Shown here one piece after another: positions 32,703-40,146 of a stretch of 64,000 nt of DNA; positions within the stretch are counted from its first letter, which is position 1; every line of letters begins with the position of its first letter. Location: NCBI RefSeq assembly GCF_900107255.1, contig NZ_FNPH01000001.1:62001-126000 (forward strand), in the 5' to 3' direction. Both the position numbers and the translations under genes were made by a program. This stretch comes from Micromonospora pattaloongensis (lineage in GTDB: Bacteria; Actinomycetota; Actinomycetes; Mycobacteriales; Micromonosporaceae). Below the pieces are notes generated by a model that worked only from the letters and a program-made list of their open reading frames with translations, was not told the origin of the DNA and did not search any database.

Positions 32703-33947
32703 ATGCCGCGACGGGGTTGTCGCCCGGCCCACCTGCTGGCCGGGCTCCTCCTTCTGGCCCTGCCTGTGTTCCTGTTGCCACCGGCCTCGGTGGCCGGCAC
32801 CGCCACGGCCGGCACCTCCCGCACCAGCGCGGTGCCACTCACCGAGCTGACCGTGGTAACCGAACGGGTGGCTTTCGGTCTACAGCGTCCGATCGCGCTC
32901 ACCGGGCTGCCGGACGGCCGGATGCTGATCGCGGAGAAAAACGGCACCGTCCGCGCCTACCACCCCGACACCGGCTTGGCGGCTGCCCCGGTGCTCGACC
33001 TGACCGCCCGGATCGACACGTCGGACAACGAGCGTGGCCTTCTCGGCATCACGCCTGCGCCGAACTTCGCGCGGACCGGGCTTCTCTACGTGGCCTACAC
33101 GAGCCTACCGGCCGGCGCGCTGACCCTGGCGCGAGTGCCCATCGGCGCTCCTGAGCGGGTGCAGGTGCTGCTCACCCAGGAGCACGCCGAGTATGGCAAC
33201 CACAACGGCGGACAGGTGGCGTTCGGCCGCGACGGCTACCTCTACTGGTCCCTCGGCGACGGCGGCCACGCGAACGACCCGTTCAAGGCCGGTCAGAACC
33301 TCGGCACCCTGCTCGGCAAGATCGTGCGGATCGACGTCAACCGCACCTGCGGGGCGAAGCCCTACTGCGTGCCCTCCGACAACCCGTTCGTCCGCACGCG
33401 CGGCGCGCGGCCGGAGATCTGGGTCTACGGACTGCGCAACCCGTGGCGGTTCTCCGTCGACCCGGTCGACGGCTCGCTGTGGATCGGTGACGTCGGCCAG
33501 GGCCTGGTCGAGGAGATCAATCACATCCGCCCGTGGCAGCGGGGGGCGAACCTCGGCTGGTCGTGCCGGGAGGGCACCCCGGTTTTCGACCCAGAGCAAT
33601 GCCGGCCGGGCGTGCGGTACACCGATCCGGTCTTCGAGTACGAACATTTCATGACGGAGAACTGCTCGGTGACCGGCGGCGTTGTGTACCGAGGGTCCGC
33701 CACCCCGGAGGCATGGGGGACCTACATCGCGAGCGACTACTGCTCGACTCTCGCCTTCGCCGTGCGTCCCAAACCCGGGGGCGGCTACGAGACCGCCACG
33801 ATCGGCAACTTCCCGACCCAGCCAACCGCGATCGACGCCGACGTGCACGGCGAGCTGTACGTGCTCAGTGACCTCCCGGGATGGCTGAGCCGGGTGCGGT
33901 TCGAGCGGGTCCAGCCAGCCTCCGGCGGCGGGGCGGCGAACCGCTGA
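32703..33947 (+). CDS. Secreted PQQ-type sugar dehydrogenase (GSDH family)
   Basis: A 414-residue exported six-bladed beta-propeller of the glucose/sorbosone dehydrogenase family (PF07995). The signal peptide spans about 1-33 (HLLAGLLLLALPVFLLPPASVAG). Family motifs are QRPIALTGLPDGRMLIAEKNGTVR, ERGLLGITPAPNFARTGLLYVAYT, YGNHNGGQVAFGRDGYLYWSLGDGG (with the catalytic-base His region), RPEIWVYGLRNPWRFSVDPVDGSLWIGDVGQ and GANLGWSCREG. It would oxidise aldoses outside the cell with pyrroloquinoline quinone and calcium. ATG at 32703 follows AAGGAG. No CBM or cytochrome is fused. It is controlled by the CebR-like operator and is a potential electron source for the AA10 LPMO. Confidence 0.88.
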   Translation: MPRRGCRPAHLLAGLLLLALPVFLLPPASVAGTATAGTSRTSAVPLTELTVVTERVAFGLQRPIALTGLPDGRMLIAEKNGTVRAYHPDTGLAAAPVLDLTARIDTSDNERGLLGITPAPNFARTGLLYVAYTSLPAGALTLARVPIGAPERVQVLLTQEHAEYGNHNGGQVAFGRDGYLYWSLGDGGHANDPFKAGQNLGTLLGKIVRIDVNRTCGAKPYCVPSDNPFVRTRGARPEIWVYGLRNPWRFSVDPVDGSLWIGDVGQGLVEEINHIRPWQRGANLGWSCREGTPVFDPEQCRPGVRYTDPVFEYEHFMTENCSVTGGVVYRGSATPEAWGTYIASDYCSTLAFAVRPKPGGGYETATIGNFPTQPTAIDADVHGELYVLSDLPGWLSRVRFERVQPASGGGAANR

Positions 33948-34019
33948 AATCCGGGCAATCCGTTCGCATCCGCAATACCCCTCGGGACGGCCGCGTCCGG
34001 ACGGCCGTGCCCGGCTTAC

Positions 34020-34150
34020 GGGCTCATATTCGTGTTCGACGGCGGGGTGCTGACGGCGGACCAGATCGCGGCCATTCGGCTGTGCCCGGACGAGTTCGAC
34101 AGCTTTGAGTTCGTCGAGTCGGAGCGCCTGGGCGAGGTGCTGATCCCGGC
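34020..34150 (+). pseudogene. NUDIX hydrolase C-terminal fragment
   Basis: LIFVFDGGVLTADQIAAIRL followed by DEFDSFEFVESERLGEVLIPA matches the C-terminal part of actinobacterial NUDIX hydrolases (after the NUDIX box). The catalytic box itself and everything upstream are missing. It directly precedes another broken gene. Confidence 0.6.
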
Positions 34151-34224
34151 TGGCTCGGCGGGTCACCGCGGTGATTGCCGCGATCGGACCGCGGCGGCGT
34201 CTACTTCAGAAACGGGCCGCGACC

Positions 34225-34530
34225 AGATAGTTGGCCGGACGAGCCGTGTCCGGCATGCCAAGGGTGACGTGCTGTTCTTCGTGGACTCCGACGTCGCGCT
34301 CGACCGGGACGCGGTCGAGCGGGCGGTCGAACATCTGCGGACCGAACCGCAACTCGGCGCGATCCGCGGCGTACCGGGCCGAGCCGACGTTCCCCGACAG
34401 CCTGGTCAAGCGCTACGGCGCCATCCAGCAGTACGTCTGGTTCTGCAAGGTCGAGGGCACCATCCCGGCCTACACTCGACGCTCTTCGCGATGAAGAAGG
34501 AGACGTTTCAAGAGCTGACATCCACCAGCG
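34225..34530 (+). pseudogene. Glycosyltransferase family 2 fragment with two frameshifts
   Basis: HAKGDVLFFVDSDVALDRDA...EPQLGAI in one frame (with the DxD motif DSD) continues as EPTFPDSLVKRYGAIQQYVWFCKVEGTIP in a second frame from about 34376, and returns to the first frame as GLHSTLFAMKKETFQEL from about 34470. Each piece is typical of GT2 enzymes and the order is right. The N-terminal and C-terminal domains are gone, so it is a decayed gene next to the tRNA-Lys repeat C. Confidence 0.75.
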
Positions 34531-34556
34531 CGGCACCCCGTCCAGGACGCCCGAAT

Positions 34557-34706
34557 GGGTCCAACCGCTCCCGAGCGCCCCCCGAGCACCCGGTCCCTTT
34601 GGCAAGGACACGAAAAAGGCCCCGACCCAGCATAAGACGCCAGGTCAGGGCCTTGCTCGGTGGTGCGCCGCCAGGGACTCGAACCCCGAACCCGCGGATT
34701 AAGAGT
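34557..34706. repeat. Direct repeat C: flank, terminator and 3' half of intact tRNA-Lys
   Basis: 150-bp counterpart of repeat B (32323-32458). It includes the tRNA terminator (34613-34653; 12-bp stem AAGGCCCTGACC/GGTCGGGGCCTT on the minus strand followed by T5) and runs into the intact tRNA-Lys gene up to its anticodon loop, the usual limit of attB identity segments. Confidence 0.85.
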
Positions 34707-34736
34707 CCGCTGCTCTGCCAGTTGAGCTAGCGGCGC
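34661..34736 (-). tRNA. tRNA-Lys (anticodon CTT)
   Basis: A complete 76-nt cloverleaf with encoded CCA. Acceptor GCGCCGC/GCGGCGC, anticodon stem GCGGA/TCCGC with loop CTCTTAA (anticodon CTT), T-loop TTCGAGT. It is transcribed leftward into the hairpin at 34613-34653. Its 3' half is repeated at 32413-32458 and, degenerate, at 30877-30920, marking it as an integration target. Confidence 0.96.
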
Positions 34737-34921
34737 TCGCTGACAACGGGGAGAACACTAGCACGCACTCACGATCGGCTGCCAATCGGTTCCCCGGCCG
34801 CGTCACACCCCGGCATCCGTCCCCAAATCCGCCGTTTCGTCGTTCCCATCCGAGCGGGGCACGAACGTGGCCCCGGTGGTGCACCATGTCATCCAGGTTT
34901 CAAGCGAACGGGGTAGCGGGG

Positions 34922-36166
34922 ATGGGCCGGGTCAGAGGCGCGCGGGTGATGGTGGCCGCGCTGGTGATGGTTGCGCCGCTGGCGCTGGTCGGGTGCGCCA
35001 CCAGGTCCGCTCCACGCTTCGTCACGCCGAGTCCGGTCACACCCAGCCAGCCGGCGGAGCCGTTCGAGCTCGCCATCACCCCGGCCGAGGACGCGAAGAA
35101 CGTTCCGGCGAGCGCGGAGGTCGGCGCGACGGTCCGGGGCGGAAAGATCACTTCGGTACGCCTGGCGGAGGTCGGCGGCCCGACGGTGCGCGGGCAGTGG
35201 CGCGAGGACGGCTCGTCGTGGGTGCCGGCCGTCCCGCTCAAGCACGCGAAGCGGTACGCCGCGACGGTGACCGCGACGAGCAGCGCCGGCGAGACGGTGA
35301 CGAAGACCACCACGTTCAGCACGATGGCCCGTCCGTCCTCGCTGACCGGCACGGGCCTCTACCTGCACGACGGTGGCACGTACGGGGTGGCGATGCCGGT
35401 CGTCGTGGAGTTCGTCCCGGGTGTCCCGGCGAAGCAGCGCGCCGCGGTGCAGAAGCGGCTCTTCGTCACCACCGACCCACCGCAGCCCGGCGCCTGGCAC
35501 TGGGTGGCGAACGGCACCCAGGTCTACTACCGCGCCCCCGAGTTCTGGCGTCCGGGCACGAAGCTGAGCGTCCGGGTCGCGGTCGGCGGGCACCCGACCG
35601 GCAGCGGCCGGTACGGCGACACGGACCGCAGCGCGACCGCGGAGATCGGCGAGAAGCTGGTCATGACCGTCGACAACGCCACCAAGAAAATGTCGGTCTA
35701 CCGGGGCGACAAGCTGGTCCGGACGATGCCGGTGAGCCTCGGCAAGCCGAAGACCCCCTCGTCGAGCGGGACGATGGTGGTGATGGAGAAGAAGACCAAA
35801 ACGGTCTTCGACACCTTCGCCGAGCTGGGCCCGGAGGAGGGCTACCGGACCAACATCGAATACGCGCAGCGTCTGACCTGGGGCGGGGAGTTCATCCATG
35901 CGGCGCCGTGGTCGGTCGGCGACCAGGGGGTCCGCAACGTCTCACACGGCTGCGTGAACCTCTCGGTCGCCAACGCGGCGTGGCTGTTCAACCAGACGAA
36001 GGTCGGCGACCCGATCACCGTCAAGGGCACCGAGGTCAAGCTGGTGGCGGGCAACGGCTGGACGGCGTGGAACCTGCCGTGGGACGAGTTCGTCAAGGGC
36101 AGCGCGCTCCCCGTGACGGTGCGGGCCGAGCCGGCACCGGGCGCATCCGGTTCGACTACGCCGTAA
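34922..36166 (+). CDS. L,D-transpeptidase lipoprotein, copy 1
   Basis: A 414-residue exported cell-wall cross-linking enzyme. Lipoprotein signal with lipobox LVGC (Cys at about 25), two Ig-like domains (about 45-125 and 130-235, the first with NVPASAEVGATV) and a YkuD catalytic domain from about 240 (EKLVMTVDNATKKMSVYRGDKLVRTMPVSLGKPKTPSSSGTM). The catalytic motif is NVSHGCVNLS with the preceding His in FIHAAPWS. It forms 3-3 cross-links, as LdtMt2 of mycobacteria. The start is uncertain: ATG at 34922 or 34886. The next gene is a close paralogue in the same orientation. Confidence 0.92.
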   Translation: MGRVRGARVMVAALVMVAPLALVGCATRSAPRFVTPSPVTPSQPAEPFELAITPAEDAKNVPASAEVGATVRGGKITSVRLAEVGGPTVRGQWREDGSSWVPAVPLKHAKRYAATVTATSSAGETVTKTTTFSTMARPSSLTGTGLYLHDGGTYGVAMPVVVEFVPGVPAKQRAAVQKRLFVTTDPPQPGAWHWVANGTQVYYRAPEFWRPGTKLSVRVAVGGHPTGSGRYGDTDRSATAEIGEKLVMTVDNATKKMSVYRGDKLVRTMPVSLGKPKTPSSSGTMVVMEKKTKTVFDTFAELGPEEGYRTNIEYAQRLTWGGEFIHAAPWSVGDQGVRNVSHGCVNLSVANAAWLFNQTKVGDPITVKGTEVKLVAGNGWTAWNLPWDEFVKGSALPVTVRAEPAPGASGSTTP

Positions 36167-36341
36167 ATGCCCGAAATTGCGATCTAAGGATAGATCAGCT
36201 ACAAAGCCCTGGCCGAAAGGTCACTATTTTCCGGCATACCGGCCAACGCTGGGAGTGTTCCTCTTCACGCCATGAAACCAGAGTTTGCCGTGAGGCGTCT
36301 TTGGTGGACGATGGGCATCGGAGTGGAATTGTGAGGGGATC

Positions 36342-37631
36342 ATGCGAACGAGCCAAGATCACCTGACGCGGCCTGCCGGTAGGCCGCGACGGACCACGGT
36401 GGCGCGGGTCTTCGCGGCCTCCGCACTCGCCGCCGTGTTGGCGCTCACCGGCGCGTGCACGCGGGGCAACGGGGACCAGTCACCATCATGGCAGGGCAAT
36501 GCGGCCTCACCCACCGAACCGCCGTCAAAGGCCTCGGCGACCATCACCGGCCCGGCCGCCGACGCCAGGAACGTGCCGGCCTCGGCCGAGATCACGTTCA
36601 GCACCAAGGACGCCGCGAAGACCGTCGTGCAGCTCAAGGACGCCGACGGCAAGGCCGTCAAGGGCGCACTGAGCAAGGACGGCGACAGCTGGCTGCCGAG
36701 CGGCCAGCTCGACTACGGCACTGCGTACACGGCGACCGTGACGGTCACCGACGACGAGGGCAAGCCCGCCACCACCACCAGCAGCTTCACCACCATGAAG
36801 AAGCCGGCCAACCTGGTGCAGGTGAGCAGCTTCCTGGGTGACGGCGCCGTGGTCGGGGTCGGGATGCCGCTGATCGTCCGGTTCGGCCGCGCCGTGCCGG
36901 AGGGGGTCCGCGACGACGTGCAGCGCCGGATGACGGTGAAGTCGACGCCGGCCCAGGAGGGCATCTGGAGCTGGATCAGCCCGACCGAGGTGCAGTACCG
37001 CCCGAAGCAGTACTGGAAGGCCGGCACGAAGATCAGCTACAAGGTGCAGACCGGCGGCCTGCCGATGGGCGGCAACTGGTACGGCCAATCCGACTTCACC
37101 GTCGACCTCAGCATCGGCGCCGCCACGATCATGACCGTCGACAATGCCAGCAAGAGCATGACGGTCCGGCGGAACGGCAAGGTCATCAGGACCATCCCGG
37201 TCAGCCTCGGCAAGCCCAAGACCCCGTCGTCGAGCGGCACGATGATCGTGATGGAGAAACTCCGCAAAACGATCTTCGACACCTTCCGGGAGTTGGGCCC
37301 CGAGGAGGGCTACCGGACGAAGATCGAGTACGCCCAGCGGCTGACCTGGGGTGGCGAGTTCATCCACGCCGCGCCCTGGTCGGTCGCCCAGCAGGGCCGC
37401 ACCAACGTCTCGCACGGCTGCGTCAACATGTCCACCGCGAACGCCGCCTGGCTGTTCAACCAGACGTTGATCGGCGACCCGATCACGGTCAAGGGCACCG
37501 AGGTCAAGCTGCAGAACGGCAACGGCTGGACGGTCTGGAACATGAGCTGGGACCAGTTCGTCAAGGGCAGCGCGATCCCGTTCGAGCCATCGTCGGCCGC
37601 CTCGGGCGACGACACCTCCACCACGCCCTGA
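36342..37631 (+). CDS. L,D-transpeptidase lipoprotein, copy 2
   Basis: A 429-residue paralogue of the preceding gene, with the same plan: lipobox LTGAC (Cys at about 39), two Ig-like domains (again with NVPASAEITF), a linker and a YkuD domain with VSHGCVNMS. The catalytic domains are nearly identical (SLGKPKTPSSSGTM, ELGPEEGYRT, IEYAQRLTWGGEFIHAAPWSV), while the N-terminal domains have diverged. This indicates an old tandem duplication. GAGGGG precedes the ATG. The 175-bp gap between the copies is AT-richer and holds a separate promoter. The terminator at 37644-37679 ends the unit. Confidence 0.94.
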   Translation: MRTSQDHLTRPAGRPRRTTVARVFAASALAAVLALTGACTRGNGDQSPSWQGNAASPTEPPSKASATITGPAADARNVPASAEITFSTKDAAKTVVQLKDADGKAVKGALSKDGDSWLPSGQLDYGTAYTATVTVTDDEGKPATTTSSFTTMKKPANLVQVSSFLGDGAVVGVGMPLIVRFGRAVPEGVRDDVQRRMTVKSTPAQEGIWSWISPTEVQYRPKQYWKAGTKISYKVQTGGLPMGGNWYGQSDFTVDLSIGAATIMTVDNASKSMTVRRNGKVIRTIPVSLGKPKTPSSSGTMIVMEKLRKTIFDTFRELGPEEGYRTKIEYAQRLTWGGEFIHAAPWSVAQQGRTNVSHGCVNMSTANAAWLFNQTLIGDPITVKGTEVKLQNGNGWTVWNMSWDQFVKGSAIPFEPSSAASGDDTSTTP

Positions 37632-37643
37632 GCGACGCACGAG

Positions 37644-37679
37644 GGAAGGGCCGGTCAGCACCCGCTGGCCGGCCCTTCC
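37644..37679. terminator. Hairpin terminator after the second L,D-transpeptidase
   Basis: An 11-bp perfect stem (37644-37654 with 37669-37679) extended by four further inner pairs after a wobble, 12 bp beyond the stop codon. Confidence 0.75.
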
Positions 37680-37742
37680 GCTTGTCCGATGCCGCTCGCG
37701 GGCCCTGCGGGACCCCGGAAACGCGTCGTACCCCGGAAACGC

Positions 37743-37772
37743 GTCAGGGCCGGTCCGAAGACCGGCCCTGAC
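37743..37772 (-). terminator. Terminator of tRNA-His with UUCG-type loop
   Basis: A 13-bp perfect stem (37743-37755 with 37760-37772), loop TTCG on the minus strand, placed 6 bp beyond the tRNA-His CCA end. Confidence 0.8.
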
Positions 37773-37778
37773 GGCTGC

Positions 37779-37855
37779 TGGGGTGACTGAAGGGATTTGA
37801 ACCCTCGACACCCGGGACCACAACCCGGTGCTCTGCCAACTGAGCTACAGCCACC
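37779..37855 (-). tRNA. tRNA-His (anticodon GTG)
   Basis: A cloverleaf on the minus strand: acceptor GTGGCTG/CAGTCAC with discriminator C73, encoded CCA, an extra encoded G at position -1 (37855) as required for histidyl-tRNA synthetase, and anticodon loop TTGTGGT (anticodon GTG). Confidence 0.96.
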
Positions 37856-37962
37856 ATGCGGATCAGCACCCGGGGCGCACCCCGCGTGCCGTGCCGACCA
37901 ATGATAGCCACATCCTGGCGGTCATCGTCGAGCGGGTTACCGTCGGCGTTGCGCGACCCCGC

Positions 37963-38553
37963 TCACAGCTCGGCGGCGATGGCCTTCGCGGTCTCCACGT
38001 CCGGGCCGGGCAGCGGCACGAAGACCGTCCGCCGGTAGTACTCCAGCTCGCGGATGCTCTCCCGGATGTCGGCCAGCGCGCGGTGCGCCAGCCCCTTCGG
38101 CGGCTGCCCGAAATACACCCGCGGGTACCAGCGCCGGCAGAGCTCCTTGATCGACGAAACGTCGATCATCCGGTAGTGCAGGTACGCGTCGAGGCGCGGC
38201 ATGTCGCGGGCGATGAAGCCACGGTCGGTGGCGATCGAGTTGCCGCAGAGCGGCGCGGAGCGCGGGTCCTTCACCAGGCTGGTGACGTACTCCAGGATCC
38301 GCTCCTCGGCCTCGGCCAGCGTCACCGTCGAGCGCCGGACCTCCTCGGTCAAACCGGACTTCTCGTGCATCGTCCGGACCACCTCGGGCATCCCGGCGAG
38401 CGTCTCCTCGTCGGCGGAAATGACCAGGTCGACGCCGTCGCCCAGCACGTTCAGGTTCGAGTCGGTGACCAGCGCCGCGACCTCGATCAGGGCGTCCTTG
38501 CCCAGGTCGAGGCCGGTCATCTCACAATCGATCCAGACAAGAAGATCAGCCAC
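37963..38553 (-). CDS. orn: Oligoribonuclease
   Basis: A 196-residue DEDDh 3'-5' exoribonuclease that degrades short oligoribonucleotides, including pGpG from cyclic-di-GMP turnover. ExoI motif [10 protein letters not shown] (Asp/Glu metal ligands) at about 7-16, ExoII region [11 protein letters not shown], and Exo[16 protein letters not shown] with the catalytic His/Asp. Length is normal. GTG at 38553 is used because the conserved start [13 protein letters not shown] follows directly. It is a housekeeping gene, alone between tRNA-His and the GT87 gene. Confidence 0.95.
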   Translation of the reverse strand: MADLLVWIDCEMTGLDLGKDALIEVAALVTDSNLNVLGDGVDLVISADEETLAGMPEVVRTMHEKSGLTEEVRRSTVTLAEAEERILEYVTSLVKDPRSAPLCGNSIATDRGFIARDMPRLDAYLHYRMIDVSSIKELCRRWYPRVYFGQPPKGLAHRALADIRESIRELEYYRRTVFVPLPGPDVETAKAIAAEL

Positions 38554-38614
38554 GGCCACAGCGTACGCGTCGCCCGTCCCGATACGCCTCAACGCGGCTG
38601 TGACACGACACCGT

Positions 38615-38630
38615 TAGGGTTGCCGTCGTG
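38615..38630 (+). promoter_or_regulatory. Putative leaderless promoter -10 (TAGGGT)
   Basis: TAGGGT (38615-38620) is followed seven bases later by the GTG start of the GT87 gene and no ribosome binding site exists, which matches the TANNNT-N6-7-start layout of actinobacterial leaderless mRNAs. Confidence 0.5.
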
Positions 38631-39953
38631 CCAGCCGTGCCCGCCGGAACCCCCACACCGGCCCCGACGACGACGCGCGCTCCGCGATCGACGGGGCGCT
38701 GGTTCGCCGTACTCGTCGCGCTCGCCGTCGCCGGGGACGCCCTCGTCTACCGGTTCGGCAACCACCACGACTTCTTCGATCTGCGCATCTACATCAGCGC
38801 GTTGCGCTGGTGGGCGGAGGGCAACCCGCTCTACGACTACGCCCAGTCCGACCGCGTCCAGGGCGAGCTCTACTTCACGTACCCGCCGTTCGCCGCGCTG
38901 CTGCTGCGGCCGTTCGCCGCGCTTCCGCTCGGCGTGACGATCACCGCCTTCACGATCGGCACCCTGGTCGCCATCGCCGTCACCACCCGCTGGCTGGTGA
39001 TCCCGCTCGCCGACCGGCGCGGCATCTCCCGGTGGTGGATGGTGGCGCTGGCCGTGCCGCTGGTCGTGCTGATCGAGCCGTCCCGGGAGACGATCAACTT
39101 CGGCCAGATCAACATGCTGCTGGTCGTGCTGATCCTCGCCGACCTGCTCTTCGCCGTACCCCGGAAATCGCGCTGGGCCGGCGTCGGCATCGGGCTGGCG
39201 ACGGCGCTCAAGCTCTTCCCGGGGATCTTCATCGTCTACCTGCTGGTCACGCGCCGCTGGCGGGCCGCGATGACCGCGGCCGGCGCGGCCGCCGCGGCGA
39301 CGCTGCTCGCGGCGGCGTTCGCGCCGCGCGACTCGTGGCAGTTCTGGACGCACTCGCTCTGGGCGACCGAGCGGGTCGGCCGCACCGACTACACCGGCAA
39401 CCAGTCGCTGCAGGGGCTGCTGAGCCGGCTCGTCGCCCCCGAGCCGCCCAACCGGTTGATCTGGCTCGCGCTGGTCGCTCTCGTGCTCGGGTACGGGCTG
39501 TGGCGGGCGGGCCGGGCCGCGCGCGCCGGCGACGAGGTGGCCGCCCTGACGCTCACCGGGCTGGTCGGCGCGCTGGTCAGCCCGATCACCTGGACGCACC
39601 ACATCTTCTGGTTCGTGCCGGCGCTGGTCGTGCTGGCGGACGCCGCGCTGCCACCGCCCGCCGACCGGCGGGCCCCGCTGCCACCGCCCGCCGACCGGCG
39701 CGCCGCGCTCGACCGCCGCCGGCGGGCCGCGCTGCTCGCGCTGGCGACGCTGGTGTACGTCGGGATCGGCTACGGCGTGGTGTCGTTCCACGACTGGGGC
39801 GCCGCGCCCGTGCCGACGGACTCGCCGGTGGAGTTCGTGCTCCGCAACGTCTACGTGCTGCTCGCCCTGGCGCTGCTCGTGCTGCTGCCGGTTCGGGGAC
39901 GGCACGACGCGGCCGAGCGGGACGCGACCCCGGCGCCGGGCGCCCAGCAATAG
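38628..39953 (+). CDS. GT87-type membrane mannosyltransferase
   Basis: A 441-residue polytopic membrane protein of the GT87 (alpha-1,2-mannosyltransferase, PimE-like) family, with about ten helices. Asp-rich external loop HHDFFDLRIYISALRWWAEGNPLYDY, YFTYPPFAALLLRPFAALPLG and the later GIGLATALKLFPGIFIVYLLVTRRWRAA are family signatures. It would transfer mannose from polyprenyl-phosphate-mannose to a lipid or glycan on the outer face. In actinomycetes such enzymes build phosphatidylinositol mannosides or lipomannan. A 25-bp tandem repeat adds a duplicated ALPPPADRR to a loop. GTG start, apparently leaderless. Confidence 0.88.
   Translation: MPAVPAGTPTPAPTTTRAPRSTGRWFAVLVALAVAGDALVYRFGNHHDFFDLRIYISALRWWAEGNPLYDYAQSDRVQGELYFTYPPFAALLLRPFAALPLGVTITAFTIGTLVAIAVTTRWLVIPLADRRGISRWWMVALAVPLVVLIEPSRETINFGQINMLLVVLILADLLFAVPRKSRWAGVGIGLATALKLFPGIFIVYLLVTRRWRAAMTAAGAAAAATLLAAAFAPRDSWQFWTHSLWATERVGRTDYTGNQSLQGLLSRLVAPEPPNRLIWLALVALVLGYGLWRAGRAARAGDEVAALTLTGLVGALVSPITWTHHIFWFVPALVVLADAALPPPADRRAPLPPPADRRAALDRRRRAALLALATLVYVGIGYGVVSFHDWGAAPVPTDSPVEFVLRNVYVLLALALLVLLPVRGRHDAAERDATPAPGAQQ
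39646..39700 (+). repeat. 25-bp tandem repeat within the GT87 gene
   Basis: A 25-base unit at 39646-39670 recurs identically at 39676-39700 (30-bp period), coding a duplicated LPPPADRR in a hydrophilic loop. It is a probable slippage or recombination product without frame change. Confidence 0.85.
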
Positions 39954-40050
39954 CAGATGTTGCACTAAATGGACAGATCTAGTCAGTACGCACGGATACC
40001 ACTAATCTGGCGTTAACGGTTACGCCTCTCCGCACCGATCCCCGGTGAAG

Positions 40051-40085
40051 AGTGGCCCTCCGCGTCGGCAGCGCGGAGGGCCACT
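40051..40085. terminator. Bidirectional hairpin terminator
   Basis: Perfect 14-base arms (40051-40064 and 40072-40085) with a 7-base loop lie between the convergent GT87 gene and the Pro/Ala-rich protein gene. Confidence 0.8.
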
Positions 40086-40146
40086 CGCGAGCCGCTGCCC
40101 CTGGCGGCTTGCGGCGGGACGCCCTCACCGGCCGCACCGGTCGAGG

